A DNA stretch of 5,015 nucleotides from Klebsiella pneumoniae (GTDB lineage Bacteria; Pseudomonadota; Gammaproteobacteria; Pseudomonadales; Azotimanducaceae). Positions 1-5,015 of the stretch are shown here, one piece after another. How positions within the stretch are numbered: the first letter of the stretch is position 1; every line of letters begins with the position of its first letter. The translations under genes were made by a program, and so were the position numbers. Under the pieces are notes generated by a model. The model was not told the DNA's origin. It worked only from the letters and a program-made list of their open reading frames with translations, and made no database searches. The stretch covers positions 1 to 5,015 of the forward strand of contig CAMDVY010000267.1 of NCBI GenBank assembly GCA_945878745.1, written 5' to 3'.

Positions 1-1
1 T

Positions 2-901
2 CTGGACCGATTACATCTCATCTCGATATTTGTGGCGGTTGCGGACACCGGCGGGCTTGCGCGTGCTGCACGCAAGGCAGGTGTCTCGCCATCCGTCGTG
101 ACCCGCGCGGTCAATGAGCTGGAAACTTCGCTCGGTGTCAGGCTGCTGATCCGCACCACCCGTGTTGTTCGCCTCACCGATGTCGGAACCCGTTACGCCG
201 AAGATTGCCGCAAAATACTCGCAAGCCTCGCAGAAGCCGATGACACGGCGGTCGGTACCCACGGTGAACCCCGTGGCCACATCACGTTGACGTCGCCCGC
301 ATGGTTTGGATCCCTGTACATGATGCCGATCGTTACGGATTTCCTCACTCGTTTCGAAGGCATGAAAGCCACCTGCCTCTTCACCGATCGACTGGTCAAT
401 CTCATCGAAGAAGGTGTTGATGTCGGATTGCGCATCGGCGAGCTTGAGGACTCATCGATGCAGGCCATTCGCGTTGGCAGCATGAGAGTGGTGGTGTGCG
501 GCTCTCCTGAATATCTGCAGAAACACGGAACACCCTTTTTTCCCGAGGACCTCGTTGGGCATTCAACCGTTTCAGCCAGCCCCATCATTCCAGGCCAGGA
601 TTGGCGGTTCGGACTGAACGGCAAGCCGTCGACGATGCGCATGCACCCAAGGCTATCAACCACCACCAACGAGTCCGCCGTCGCAAGCGCAGTCGCCGGG
701 TTCGGTCTGACACAGCAGATGTTCTACAAGGTCTCTGATCCCCTCGTTGATGGCCGACTTCAGATTATCCTCGCGGACTATGAGCCGGAGCCATTGCCAG
801 TCAACCTGCTACATCGGGAAGGACGCAACCCGTCGCGTCGCGTACGAGCATTTCTGGACCTCGCCATCGACATGCTGCGTCGTAATCCCGTTCTCCGATG
901 A
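2..901 (+). CDS. LysR-family transcriptional regulator (5' end off window)
   Basis: DNA-binding transcriptional regulator of the LysR type, acting in the cytoplasm, usually as a tetramer responding to a small-molecule co-inducer. The frame is open from base 2 to the TGA at 899-901, giving 299 visible residues; the family is usually about 300, so only a few N-terminal residues are missing. The GTG at 32 is not the start: the ten codons before it (LDRLHLISIF) are the normal first helix of LysR proteins. The winged helix-turn-helix lies at visible residues about 1-60, with the signature LARAARKAGVSPSVVTRAV at 19-37 and the wing LIRTTRVVRLTDVG at 49-62. The substrate-binding-like effector domain runs from about 92 (HITLTSPAWFG) to the end. 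It is convergent with the following GST and 38 bases from it. LysR genes often control a divergent neighbour, which would lie off the left edge; control of the GST/flavoprotein genes here is possible but only inferred. The co-inducer is unknown. Confidence 0.93.
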   Translation: MDRLHLISIFVAVADTGGLARAARKAGVSPSVVTRAVNELETSLGVRLLIRTTRVVRLTDVGTRYAEDCRKILASLAEADDTAVGTHGEPRGHITLTSPAWFGSLYMMPIVTDFLTRFEGMKATCLFTDRLVNLIEEGVDVGLRIGELEDSSMQAIRVGSMRVVVCGSPEYLQKHGTPFFPEDLVGHSTVSASPIIPGQDWRFGLNGKPSTMRMHPRLSTTTNESAVASAVAGFGLTQQMFYKVSDPLVDGRLQIILADYEPEPLPVNLLHREGRNPSRRVRAFLDLAIDMLRRNPVLR

Positions 902-939
902 CGGAGCACCTTCGATTCGCTCCTGGGTGAGTACTCTTG

Positions 940-1563
940 TCAGCCAGCCAGCACTGCCAACCCGCGCTGAACTGCTGGTCTGGCAGCAATGGTTGCGATC
1001 CACGCCTGTGTAGATACAAGATCATCTATATCCAGGCCCGCATACCCTGCATTGCGCAGCCAGCAGAAATTCATGATGTCGGCGATTGAATACTCTGAAC
1101 CTGCCAGCCAGGGTACGACCTGCAATCTCCTTTCGATGACCTCCGCCAATCGCCTGGATTCATCCTGATAACGTGCAATCGCGATGGGAATACGCTCTGG
1201 TGCAGAACGGAGGAACCAGCCCGCCTGGCCAAACATCGGTCCGATGCCACCCGTTTGAAAGAAGCTGTATTCAATGGCCCTTAATCGTTCAACGGGGTGC
1301 TTTGGCAGCAAACCGCCGAATCGCTCGGCCAGGTACAGGAGAACAGCGCCTGACTCGAATACGCTTAGAGGTTCGCCGCCCGGGCCATCCATGTCGACAA
1401 TTGCCGGAATGCGGCCATTGGGGTTGATCCGCAAAAACTCTGGAGTTTTCTGATCCTTTGCCGCCAGATTCATCTTGATCAGCCGATAAGGAACGGCGAG
1501 TTCTTCCAGAGCAATCGGCACCTTGATGCCATTCGGGGTGTTGGCGGTGTAGACGTCGATCAA
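940..1563 (-). CDS. Nu-class (YfcG/YghU-like) glutathione S-transferase
   Basis: Cytosolic thioredoxin-fold GST, 207 residues from a TTG start; E. coli YfcG, recalled at about 215, is the closest relative I recognise. Members of this class bind glutathione or its disulfide and act as disulfide-bond reductases or peroxidases more than as classical conjugating GSTs. Visible features: the N-terminal strand MIDVYTANTPNG, whose Thr9 and Asn11 fall at the positions known to contact glutathione in YfcG; PEFLRINPNGRIPAIVD at 41-57 with the cis-proline at Pro53; FESGAVLLYLAE at 69-80, whose Glu70-Ser71 bind the glutathione glutamyl group; and the all-helical C-terminal domain with GGIGPMFGQ (105-113) and the capping motif YSIADI (158-163). 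The frame can be extended upstream to GTG at 1692 or ATG at 1689, adding up to 43 residues, but that stretch has no family counterpart and includes a repeated CLKPR. The TTG at 1563 has a good AGGAG 8 bases upstream and restores family numbering. It is divergent from the second GST. The family assignment is strong; the YfcG-versus-YghU subgroup and the substrate are less certain. Confidence 0.92.
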   Translation of the reverse strand: MIDVYTANTPNGIKVPIALEELAVPYRLIKMNLAAKDQKTPEFLRINPNGRIPAIVDMDGPGGEPLSVFESGAVLLYLAERFGGLLPKHPVERLRAIEYSFFQTGGIGPMFGQAGWFLRSAPERIPIAIARYQDESRRLAEVIERRLQVVPWLAGSEYSIADIMNFCWLRNAGYAGLDIDDLVSTQAWIATIAARPAVQRGLAVLAG

Positions 1564-1571
1564 AGCGCTGA

Positions 1572-1576
1572 CTCCT
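1572..1576 (-). promoter_or_regulatory. Ribosome binding site deciding the TTG start of the YfcG-like GST
   Basis: On the minus strand AGGAG (within AGAGGAGT) lies 8 bases before the TTG at 1563. No comparable purine stretch precedes the GTG/ATG at 1692/1689. With the match of the resulting N-terminus to YfcG, this favours the short TTG form. Confidence 0.75.
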
Positions 1577-1605
1577 CTGGGTTTCAGACATCTGGGTTTC
1601 AGACA
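1576..1605. repeat. Perfect 15-bp tandem duplication in the GST leader
   Basis: TCTGGGTTTCAGACA occurs twice head to tail with no mismatch (1576-1590 and 1591-1605). Read on the minus strand in the extended GST frame it encodes CLKPRCLKPR. It directly abuts the AGGAG ribosome binding site, so under the TTG start it lies in the 5' untranslated leader. Its length is a multiple of three, so it would keep the frame if the longer start were used. It looks like a recent slippage or unequal-exchange duplication. Confidence 0.9.
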
Positions 1606-1697
1606 GGCTAACAGGGCACTGACCAACACACTGTTGCGCCGCGCGGAATTATCGATTGCAGGATTTGAGGCTTCCGGTGTAGCGGTCATCACGTGAA

Positions 1698-1724
1698 GAT
1701 GGCTTCGTACTCAAACGAAGCATC
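1698..1724. promoter_or_regulatory. Inverted repeat, candidate operator
   Basis: GCTTCGT (1702-1708) and ACGAAGC (1715-1721) are perfect inverted arms around a 6-base spacer. Beyond a single unpaired G at 1701, GAT (1698-1700) and ATC (1722-1724) pair as well, giving ten-base arms with one bulge. It sits 55 bases before the plus-strand GST start and has no run of T after it, so a dimeric regulator site is likelier than a terminator. The centre falls between two bases, so it does not give an exact LysR T-N11-A box; a TetR-, MarR- or other-type repressor is possible. The bound protein is not identified. Confidence 0.5.
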
Positions 1725-1779
1725 GTGATCGGACAGATGCCCGCTTCACGCTCAGCGCTCTCACAACCGGGAAGTCCTC

Positions 1780-2403
1780 ATGTCCGATTCAAAACTCCGT
1801 CTGCATCGTCACCCGCTCTCAGGTCACTCTCACCGGGTTGAGTTGCTTCTCTCCATGCTTGGGGTTGAGGCTGAACTCGTCACCGTCGATCTGCTGAAAG
1901 GCGCTCACAAGGCGCCGGAGTTCCTGCGCATGAACCCGTTTGGTCAGGTGCCTGTGCTCGAAGATGGCAATCTGGTACTGGCCGATTCCAACGCCATTCT
2001 GGTCCACCTTGCACACAAATTTGATCAAACGCGCTGGCTGCCGACAGGCTCAGCCGCACAAGTACAACGTTGGTTATCCATTGCGGCCGGACCGTTGGCA
2101 TCCGGCCCCGCCACAGCGCGTTTGATCACCGTGTTTGGCGCACCCTACAACGCAACTGAAGTGATAGCCCGGTCGCACGCCCTTCTGCAGATCATCAACG
2201 CAGAACTTGCAGGACGTGGATTCCTGGTCGGTGACGCGCCGACACTGGCAGACGTGGCTTGTTACGCCTATATCGCCCATGCACCAGAGGGCGGCGTGTC
2301 TCTGGCTGGCTATCCGGAGATTCGCCGTTGGTTGGCTGCGGTCGAATCCCTGCCTGGCTTCGTGCCGATGCAGGCAACGGCCGCTGGTCTGCGGGCGGCC
2401 TGA
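1780..2403 (+). CDS. Glutathione S-transferase family protein (class uncertain)
   Basis: Cytosolic GST-fold protein of 207 residues, a normal full length, expected to bind glutathione and act on an electrophilic or oxidised substrate. The N-terminal thioredoxin-like domain (about 6-82) has LHRHPLSGHSHRVELLLS at 8-25, where Ser14 or Ser17 is a candidate for the glutathione-activating residue; PEFLRMNPFGQVPVLEDG at 46-63 with the cis-proline at Pro58; and LADSNAILVHLA at 67-78, whose Asp69-Ser70 match the glutathione-binding ESxAI motif. The helical C-terminal domain (about 90-200) contains FLVGDAPTLADV (148-159), with the conserved capping Asp158. The ATG is preceded by GGGAAG at 1769-1774, spacing 5, a moderate ribosome binding site. 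It resembles the divergent GST only in general GST features, so it is not a recent duplicate. It is followed after 64 bases by the flavoprotein and is probably co-transcribed with it. The exact class and substrate are unknown. Confidence 0.92.
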   Translation: MSDSKLRLHRHPLSGHSHRVELLLSMLGVEAELVTVDLLKGAHKAPEFLRMNPFGQVPVLEDGNLVLADSNAILVHLAHKFDQTRWLPTGSAAQVQRWLSIAAGPLASGPATARLITVFGAPYNATEVIARSHALLQIINAELAGRGFLVGDAPTLADVACYAYIAHAPEGGVSLAGYPEIRRWLAAVESLPGFVPMQATAAGLRAA

Positions 2404-2426
2404 GGGGCGACCTGAATAGAGCGCAC

Positions 2427-2446
2427 ACTGCGGGCTTGCCCGCAGT
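2427..2446 (+). other. Intercistronic perfect hairpin
   Basis: ACTGCGGGC and GCCCGCAGT are perfect inverted arms of nine bases separated by TT; in RNA this would be a GC-rich stem of eight pairs with a four-base loop. It lies 23 bases after the GST stop and ends 8 bases before the next ribosome binding site. The bases after it (CTTGACCC) have no U-run, so it is not a standard intrinsic terminator. It could weaken read-through, protect the 3' end of the upstream message, or tune relative expression. Confidence 0.55.
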
Positions 2447-2454
2447 CTTGACCC

Positions 2455-2460
2455 GAGGAG
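2455..2460 (+). promoter_or_regulatory. Strong ribosome binding site of the flavoprotein fusion
   Basis: GAGGAG lies 7 bases before the ATG at 2468. It is the best Shine-Dalgarno match on the plus strand of this window and fixes the start of the 683-residue protein. Confidence 0.8.
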
Positions 2461-2467
2461 CATCGCG

Positions 2468-4519
2468 ATGGCAGAAAGTACATCACCTTGGCACGCCGGC
2501 GAAGTCAGCATCCAACAGCGCCTGGGCGTGCACGGCCGCATGCGGGAAGTGGGTTCCAGAGTCATTCGCGACTTCATGCCTGACCAGCATCGAACGTTTT
2601 ATGGACAGTTGCCATTCATGCTGCTGGGATCGGTCGACGATCAGGGTGCTGTGTGGGCTGGGCTGTTACATGGACGGCCGGGTTTTGCCACCTCGCCGGA
2701 TCCGAAATCACTGAAATTCTGGACTGCCCGAAGCGGGGATGACCCGGCACTGGCAAGTCTCACCACTGGTTCATCCGTTGGCATGCTCGGTATCGAACAG
2801 CATACGAGGCGACGCAATCGAGTGAATGGAGTGGTGACTGACATGTCGCCCGACGCACTGGGTGTCCGTGTCGAACATGCGTTTGGAAACTGCCCCCAGT
2901 ACATTCAGCTTCGTGATACGGAAGTAGTGGTTGCCGCAACTTCAACGATGCAAAGCACCATCATCAAGGGTGCATTGGATGAAGCGGCCAGATTGATCAT
3001 CGGTGCAGCCGACACCTTTTTTGTGGCCAGTTACGTCGACCCTGATGGTGACACCACCCGTCGCCAGGTGGACGTTTCTCATCGCGGAGGAAAACCGGGA
3101 TTCGTTCTTATCGAAGGTGACCAGCTCACCATTCCCGACTTCGCCGGAAATCTTCATTTCAACACGCTGGGCAATCTGCTCGTCAATCCACGGGCCGGTC
3201 TGTTGTTCATCGACTTCGACTCGGGCGATGTCCTGCACGTCACCGGCACGACCGAGATCTGTTTCGACGGACCTGAGGTCGCGGCGTTTCAAGGCGCCGA
3301 ACGCATCTGGAAGTTCAGCGTGACTGGTATGGTAAGGCGCTCAGGCGCCCTGCCCTTTCAGTGGAAGCTCCGCGAGATATCCCCGAACTCGTTGCTTACT
3401 GGATCCTGGGAGCAGGCTGCAGCGAGCCAACAAGCCGCTGCACTGGGTGACGTCTGGCGACCATTCCGGGTCACCCGCATCATCGACGAGACCCACGCCA
3501 TCCGATCCTTCTACCTGCAACCGGCCGATGGCCACGCCAAACCTGCCTACATTGCAGGTCAGCACATTCCGATCCGCATCAAGCCACCGTCAGGCGACGC
3601 GCAAGTCATTCGAACCTATACGTTGTCGAGTGCGCCAGCGGATGATGATCTGCGAATCAGCGTCAAACGAGAGGGCTTGGTCTCGAACTGGTTGCATAAC
3701 AACGTCCGGGCGGGCGATCAGCTTGAATGCCGAACACCACGTGGCGCATTTGTTGTCGATACCACGCCGAAACGTCCCCTGGTGTTGTTGGGTGCGGGTG
3801 TCGGCATGACGCCACTGATCTCAATGCTCCGGCACCTGATCTGGGAAGGTCGGAGAACCCGTGGCATGCGACCGACCTGGTTGGTACAGGCGGCCCGCAC
3901 GGCAGAGAGTCGACCGTTCGACAAGGAGATCCACGCACTCGCTGAAATCGCCGGCGATGCACTGTCGATTACCCGCGTTCTCAGCGCACCGGAAGTCGAG
4001 TCAGCTGGCAGCAGGACACATGAGGTGACCGGGCGAGTGTCGATCGAACTGCTCAAGGACCTGCTGCCCTTTGACGACTACGACTTCATGATCTGCGGGC
4101 CAGGCGCCTTTGTTCAGGCGCTGTACGACGACTTGCGCGTCATGCGCATCGCCGACGATCGCATTCACACCGAAGCATTTGGTCCTTCAATGTTGCAACG
4201 ACGTTTCGATGTGTCACCAGCGACCGTGGTCACGGAAGCTTCAACGGTTGCAGTACCCGTACGATTTCTGCGATCACAAGTTGACTCAATTTGGGAGCCA
4301 GGCAGCGCAACGCTATTGGAACTGGCCGAAGCCCATGGTCTAACGCCGGACTACAGCTGTCGCGGTGGTTCCTGTGGTACCTGTGTTACACGGCTGTTGA
4401 AAGGCAAGGTTCGACAGATGGCGACCGGGATTGAAGTCGAAGGACCAGCAGACGTGTTGATCTGCTCGATGCAACCCGCGGCACACGGCAAACATGACGG
4501 CATCGAACTGGACCTTTGA
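2468..4519 (+). CDS. PNPOx-like / ferredoxin reductase / [2Fe-2S] ferredoxin fusion oxidoreductase
   Basis: A 683-residue soluble multidomain redox protein; no signal peptide or membrane segment is visible. Residues about 35-315 form a pyridoxamine 5'-phosphate oxidase-like split-barrel module (FMN-binding in relatives), apparently duplicated: the half with PGF at 71-73 and the half with PGF at 210-212 share spacing. An Ala/Gln-rich linker (about 316-328) follows. Residues about 331-430 are the FAD-binding barrel of ferredoxin-NADP+ reductases, with GQH at 364-366 and RTYTLSS at 382-388. Residues about 436-572 are the NAD(P) domain, with GAGVGMTPL at 442-450, CGPG at 543-546 and the EAFG end motif at 569-572. 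Residues about 594-683 are a plant-type ferredoxin domain whose Cys631, Cys636, Cys639 and Cys666 can hold a [2Fe-2S] cluster (CX4CX2CX26C). A likely electron path is NAD(P)H to FAD to [2Fe-2S], to or from the N-terminal flavin or a partner protein. It probably shares an operon with the GST before it and the NTF2-like gene 29 bases after. The substrate is unknown; it need not act in vitamin B6 metabolism. Confidence 0.93.
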   Translation: MAESTSPWHAGEVSIQQRLGVHGRMREVGSRVIRDFMPDQHRTFYGQLPFMLLGSVDDQGAVWAGLLHGRPGFATSPDPKSLKFWTARSGDDPALASLTTGSSVGMLGIEQHTRRRNRVNGVVTDMSPDALGVRVEHAFGNCPQYIQLRDTEVVVAATSTMQSTIIKGALDEAARLIIGAADTFFVASYVDPDGDTTRRQVDVSHRGGKPGFVLIEGDQLTIPDFAGNLHFNTLGNLLVNPRAGLLFIDFDSGDVLHVTGTTEICFDGPEVAAFQGAERIWKFSVTGMVRRSGALPFQWKLREISPNSLLTGSWEQAAASQQAAALGDVWRPFRVTRIIDETHAIRSFYLQPADGHAKPAYIAGQHIPIRIKPPSGDAQVIRTYTLSSAPADDDLRISVKREGLVSNWLHNNVRAGDQLECRTPRGAFVVDTTPKRPLVLLGAGVGMTPLISMLRHLIWEGRRTRGMRPTWLVQAARTAESRPFDKEIHALAEIAGDALSITRVLSAPEVESAGSRTHEVTGRVSIELLKDLLPFDDYDFMICGPGAFVQALYDDLRVMRIADDRIHTEAFGPSMLQRRFDVSPATVVTEASTVAVPVRFLRSQVDSIWEPGSATLLELAEAHGLTPDYSCRGGSCGTCVTRLLKGKVRQMATGIEVEGPADVLICSMQPAAHGKHDGIELDL

Positions 4520-4548
4520 ATTTATCCATAACAGAGCTAAGCCGAACC

Positions 4549-5015
4549 ATGTCTACCGTGCCCTCACAGCCGCCCAGGCCACCGCTTCCACCCTTCACCC
4601 GGGACACCGCCATCGTAAAAGTGCGCGCCGCAGAAGATGCCTGGAACAGCCGTGATCCTGATCGAGTAGTCGGGGCGTACACGAACGACAGCCGTTGGCG
4701 AAACCGCTCAACCTTTCTCACCGGCCATGCACAGATCCTGCAATTCCTCAGGCAGAAGTGGGACTCAGAACTGGAGTACCGTCTGATCAAGGAACTCTGG
4801 GCTCATGACGGCCATCGCATCGCCGTCCGTTTCGCCTACGAGTGGCGAAACGAAGGGGATCGATGGATGCGCTCGTACGGACATGAAAACTGGGGGTTTG
4901 ACGAGACAGGACGAATGGCCGAGCGGCACGCCTCGATCAACGATCTGGAGATCACCGAATCACAGCGACTCTTCCGATGGACGGGTGATCGACGTCCGGA
5001 CGATCACCCTGGTCT
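4549..5015 (+). CDS. NTF2-like protein, DUF1348 type (3' end off window)
   Basis: Small cytosolic protein of the NTF2/SnoaL-like cone-shaped alpha+beta fold. The frame runs from ATG at 4549 to the window end with no stop, giving 155 complete codons. Relatives I recognise are about 155-160 residues long, so only the last few are missing. Visible landmarks: a proline-rich start (PPRPPLPPF, 8-16); DAWNSRD at 30-36 in the first helix; YTNDSRWRNRSTFLTG at 44-59; the helix IL-FLRQKW up to 71; strands with RLIKELWAHDGHRIAVRFAYEW (78-99), SYGHENWGFDE (109-119) and RHASINDLEI (126-135); and the C-terminal RRPDDHPG (148-155), typical of this family. The fold makes a pocket used by different members for binding or for isomerase/hydrolase chemistry; the activity of this subfamily is unknown to me. 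No strong Shine-Dalgarno sequence precedes the ATG. The 29-base gap to the flavoprotein gene suggests co-transcription, possibly with translational coupling. Confidence 0.9.
   Translation, partial: MSTVPSQPPRPPLPPFTRDTAIVKVRAAEDAWNSRDPDRVVGAYTNDSRWRNRSTFLTGHAQILQFLRQKWDSELEYRLIKELWAHDGHRIAVRFAYEWRNEGDRWMRSYGHENWGFDETGRMAERHASINDLEITESQRLFRWTGDRRPDDHPG

Larger units (their letters stand above)
1564..1779. promoter_or_regulatory. Divergent intergenic control region between the two GST genes
   Basis: This 216-base gap separates start codons pointing in opposite directions, so it must hold promoters for both GSTs unless they are read from further away. It contains the 15-bp tandem duplication and the inverted repeat at 1698-1724. 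A GATAAT resembling a -10 box lies on the minus strand at 1653-1648, but I found no convincing -35 box at the right distance. No clear sigma70 promoter was seen for the plus strand, which fits an activator-dependent promoter but does not show one. If the long GST form were real, most of this region would be coding. Confidence 0.6.

Noticed and set aside
193..669. 158-codon minus-strand open frame inside the LysR gene
   Set aside because: It lies entirely opposite a well-supported gene and its product has no recognisable domain or clear ribosome binding site; it is an antisense shadow.
32..901. GTG at 32 as the true start of the LysR regulator
   Set aside because: The frame is open to base 2 and the ten codons before it encode the conserved first helix of the LysR DNA-binding domain, so the start is off the left edge.
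903..923. Possible bidirectional terminator (GGAGC / GCTCC) between the convergent genes
   Set aside because: The stem is only five base pairs with an 11-base loop and no T-run on either side, which is too weak to call.
1648..1653. GATAAT on the minus strand as the GST promoter -10 box
   Set aside because: No -35-like hexamer is found 16-18 bases upstream, so I mention it only as a weak hint within the intergenic region.
1564..1692. 43-residue N-terminal extension of the YfcG-like GST as a targeting or regulatory peptide
   Set aside because: It has no signal-peptide layout, contains a tandem duplication, and has no ribosome binding site before it; the TTG start explains the data better.
2074..2577. 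167-codon minus-strand open frame across the GST2/flavoprotein junction
   Set aside because: It overlaps two solid genes and the hairpin between them, and its Arg/Ser/Cys-rich product resembles no family.
2259..2714. 151-codon plus-strand open frame spanning the GST2 end and flavoprotein start
   Set aside because: Out of frame with both genes, with a product of low-complexity Arg/Cys/Trp character; it crosses the real ribosome binding site and start of the fusion protein.
4386..4790. 134-codon minus-strand open frame over the ferredoxin domain and NTF2-like gene
   Set aside because: The plus strand encodes clear ferredoxin and DUF1348 motifs here; the minus-strand product is Ser/Arg-rich and unrecognised.
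1..5015. Mobile element, CRISPR array, toxin-antitoxin or phage-defence system
   Set aside because: No transposase, integrase, spaced repeats, nuclease, or small paired toxin/antitoxin genes are visible; nearly all of the sequence is accounted for by metabolic and regulatory genes.

Overview
The window looks like a chromosomal accessory-metabolism locus from a moderately GC-rich proteobacterium, probably a gamma- or betaproteobacterium of the Pseudomonas/Xanthomonas/Burkholderia kind. This rests on protein style only (LysR regulator, YfcG-like GST, GST plus multidomain flavoprotein, NTF2-like protein); no rRNA or other phylogenetic marker is present. I see no tRNA, rRNA, CRISPR array, transposase, phage gene, attachment site or origin.

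Layout, left to right. (1) 2-901 (+): a LysR-type transcriptional regulator whose first few codons lie off the left edge. (2) 940-1563 (-): a Nu-class/YfcG-like glutathione S-transferase, convergent with the regulator. Its best start is a TTG with a strong ribosome binding site, not the far upstream GTG/ATG that gives the longest frame. (3) 1564-1779: a divergent control region with a strong inverted repeat (1698-1724) and a perfect 15-bp tandem duplication (1576-1605). (4) 1780-2403 (+): a second GST from a clearly different subfamily. (5) 2404-2467: a short intergenic gap with a 9-bp-stem hairpin and a strong ribosome binding site. (6) 2468-4519 (+): a 683-residue redox fusion: a tandem PNPOx-like split-barrel module, then a ferredoxin-NAD(P)+ reductase module (FAD, then NAD(P)), then a plant-type [2Fe-2S] ferredoxin domain. 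(7) 4549 to the right edge (+): an NTF2-like protein of the DUF1348 type, almost complete but open at the 3' end.

Genes 4, 6 and 7 are co-directional with gaps of 64 and 29 bases and probably form one operon. Together with the divergent GST they suggest a glutathione- and NAD(P)H-linked system for handling an electrophilic, oxidised or foreign small molecule, under transcriptional control. The substrate cannot be read from the sequence. The gene families are individually known. The most notable features are the three-part flavin/Fe-S fusion with an internally duplicated split barrel, and the arrangement of two unlike GSTs around one palindrome-bearing promoter region.
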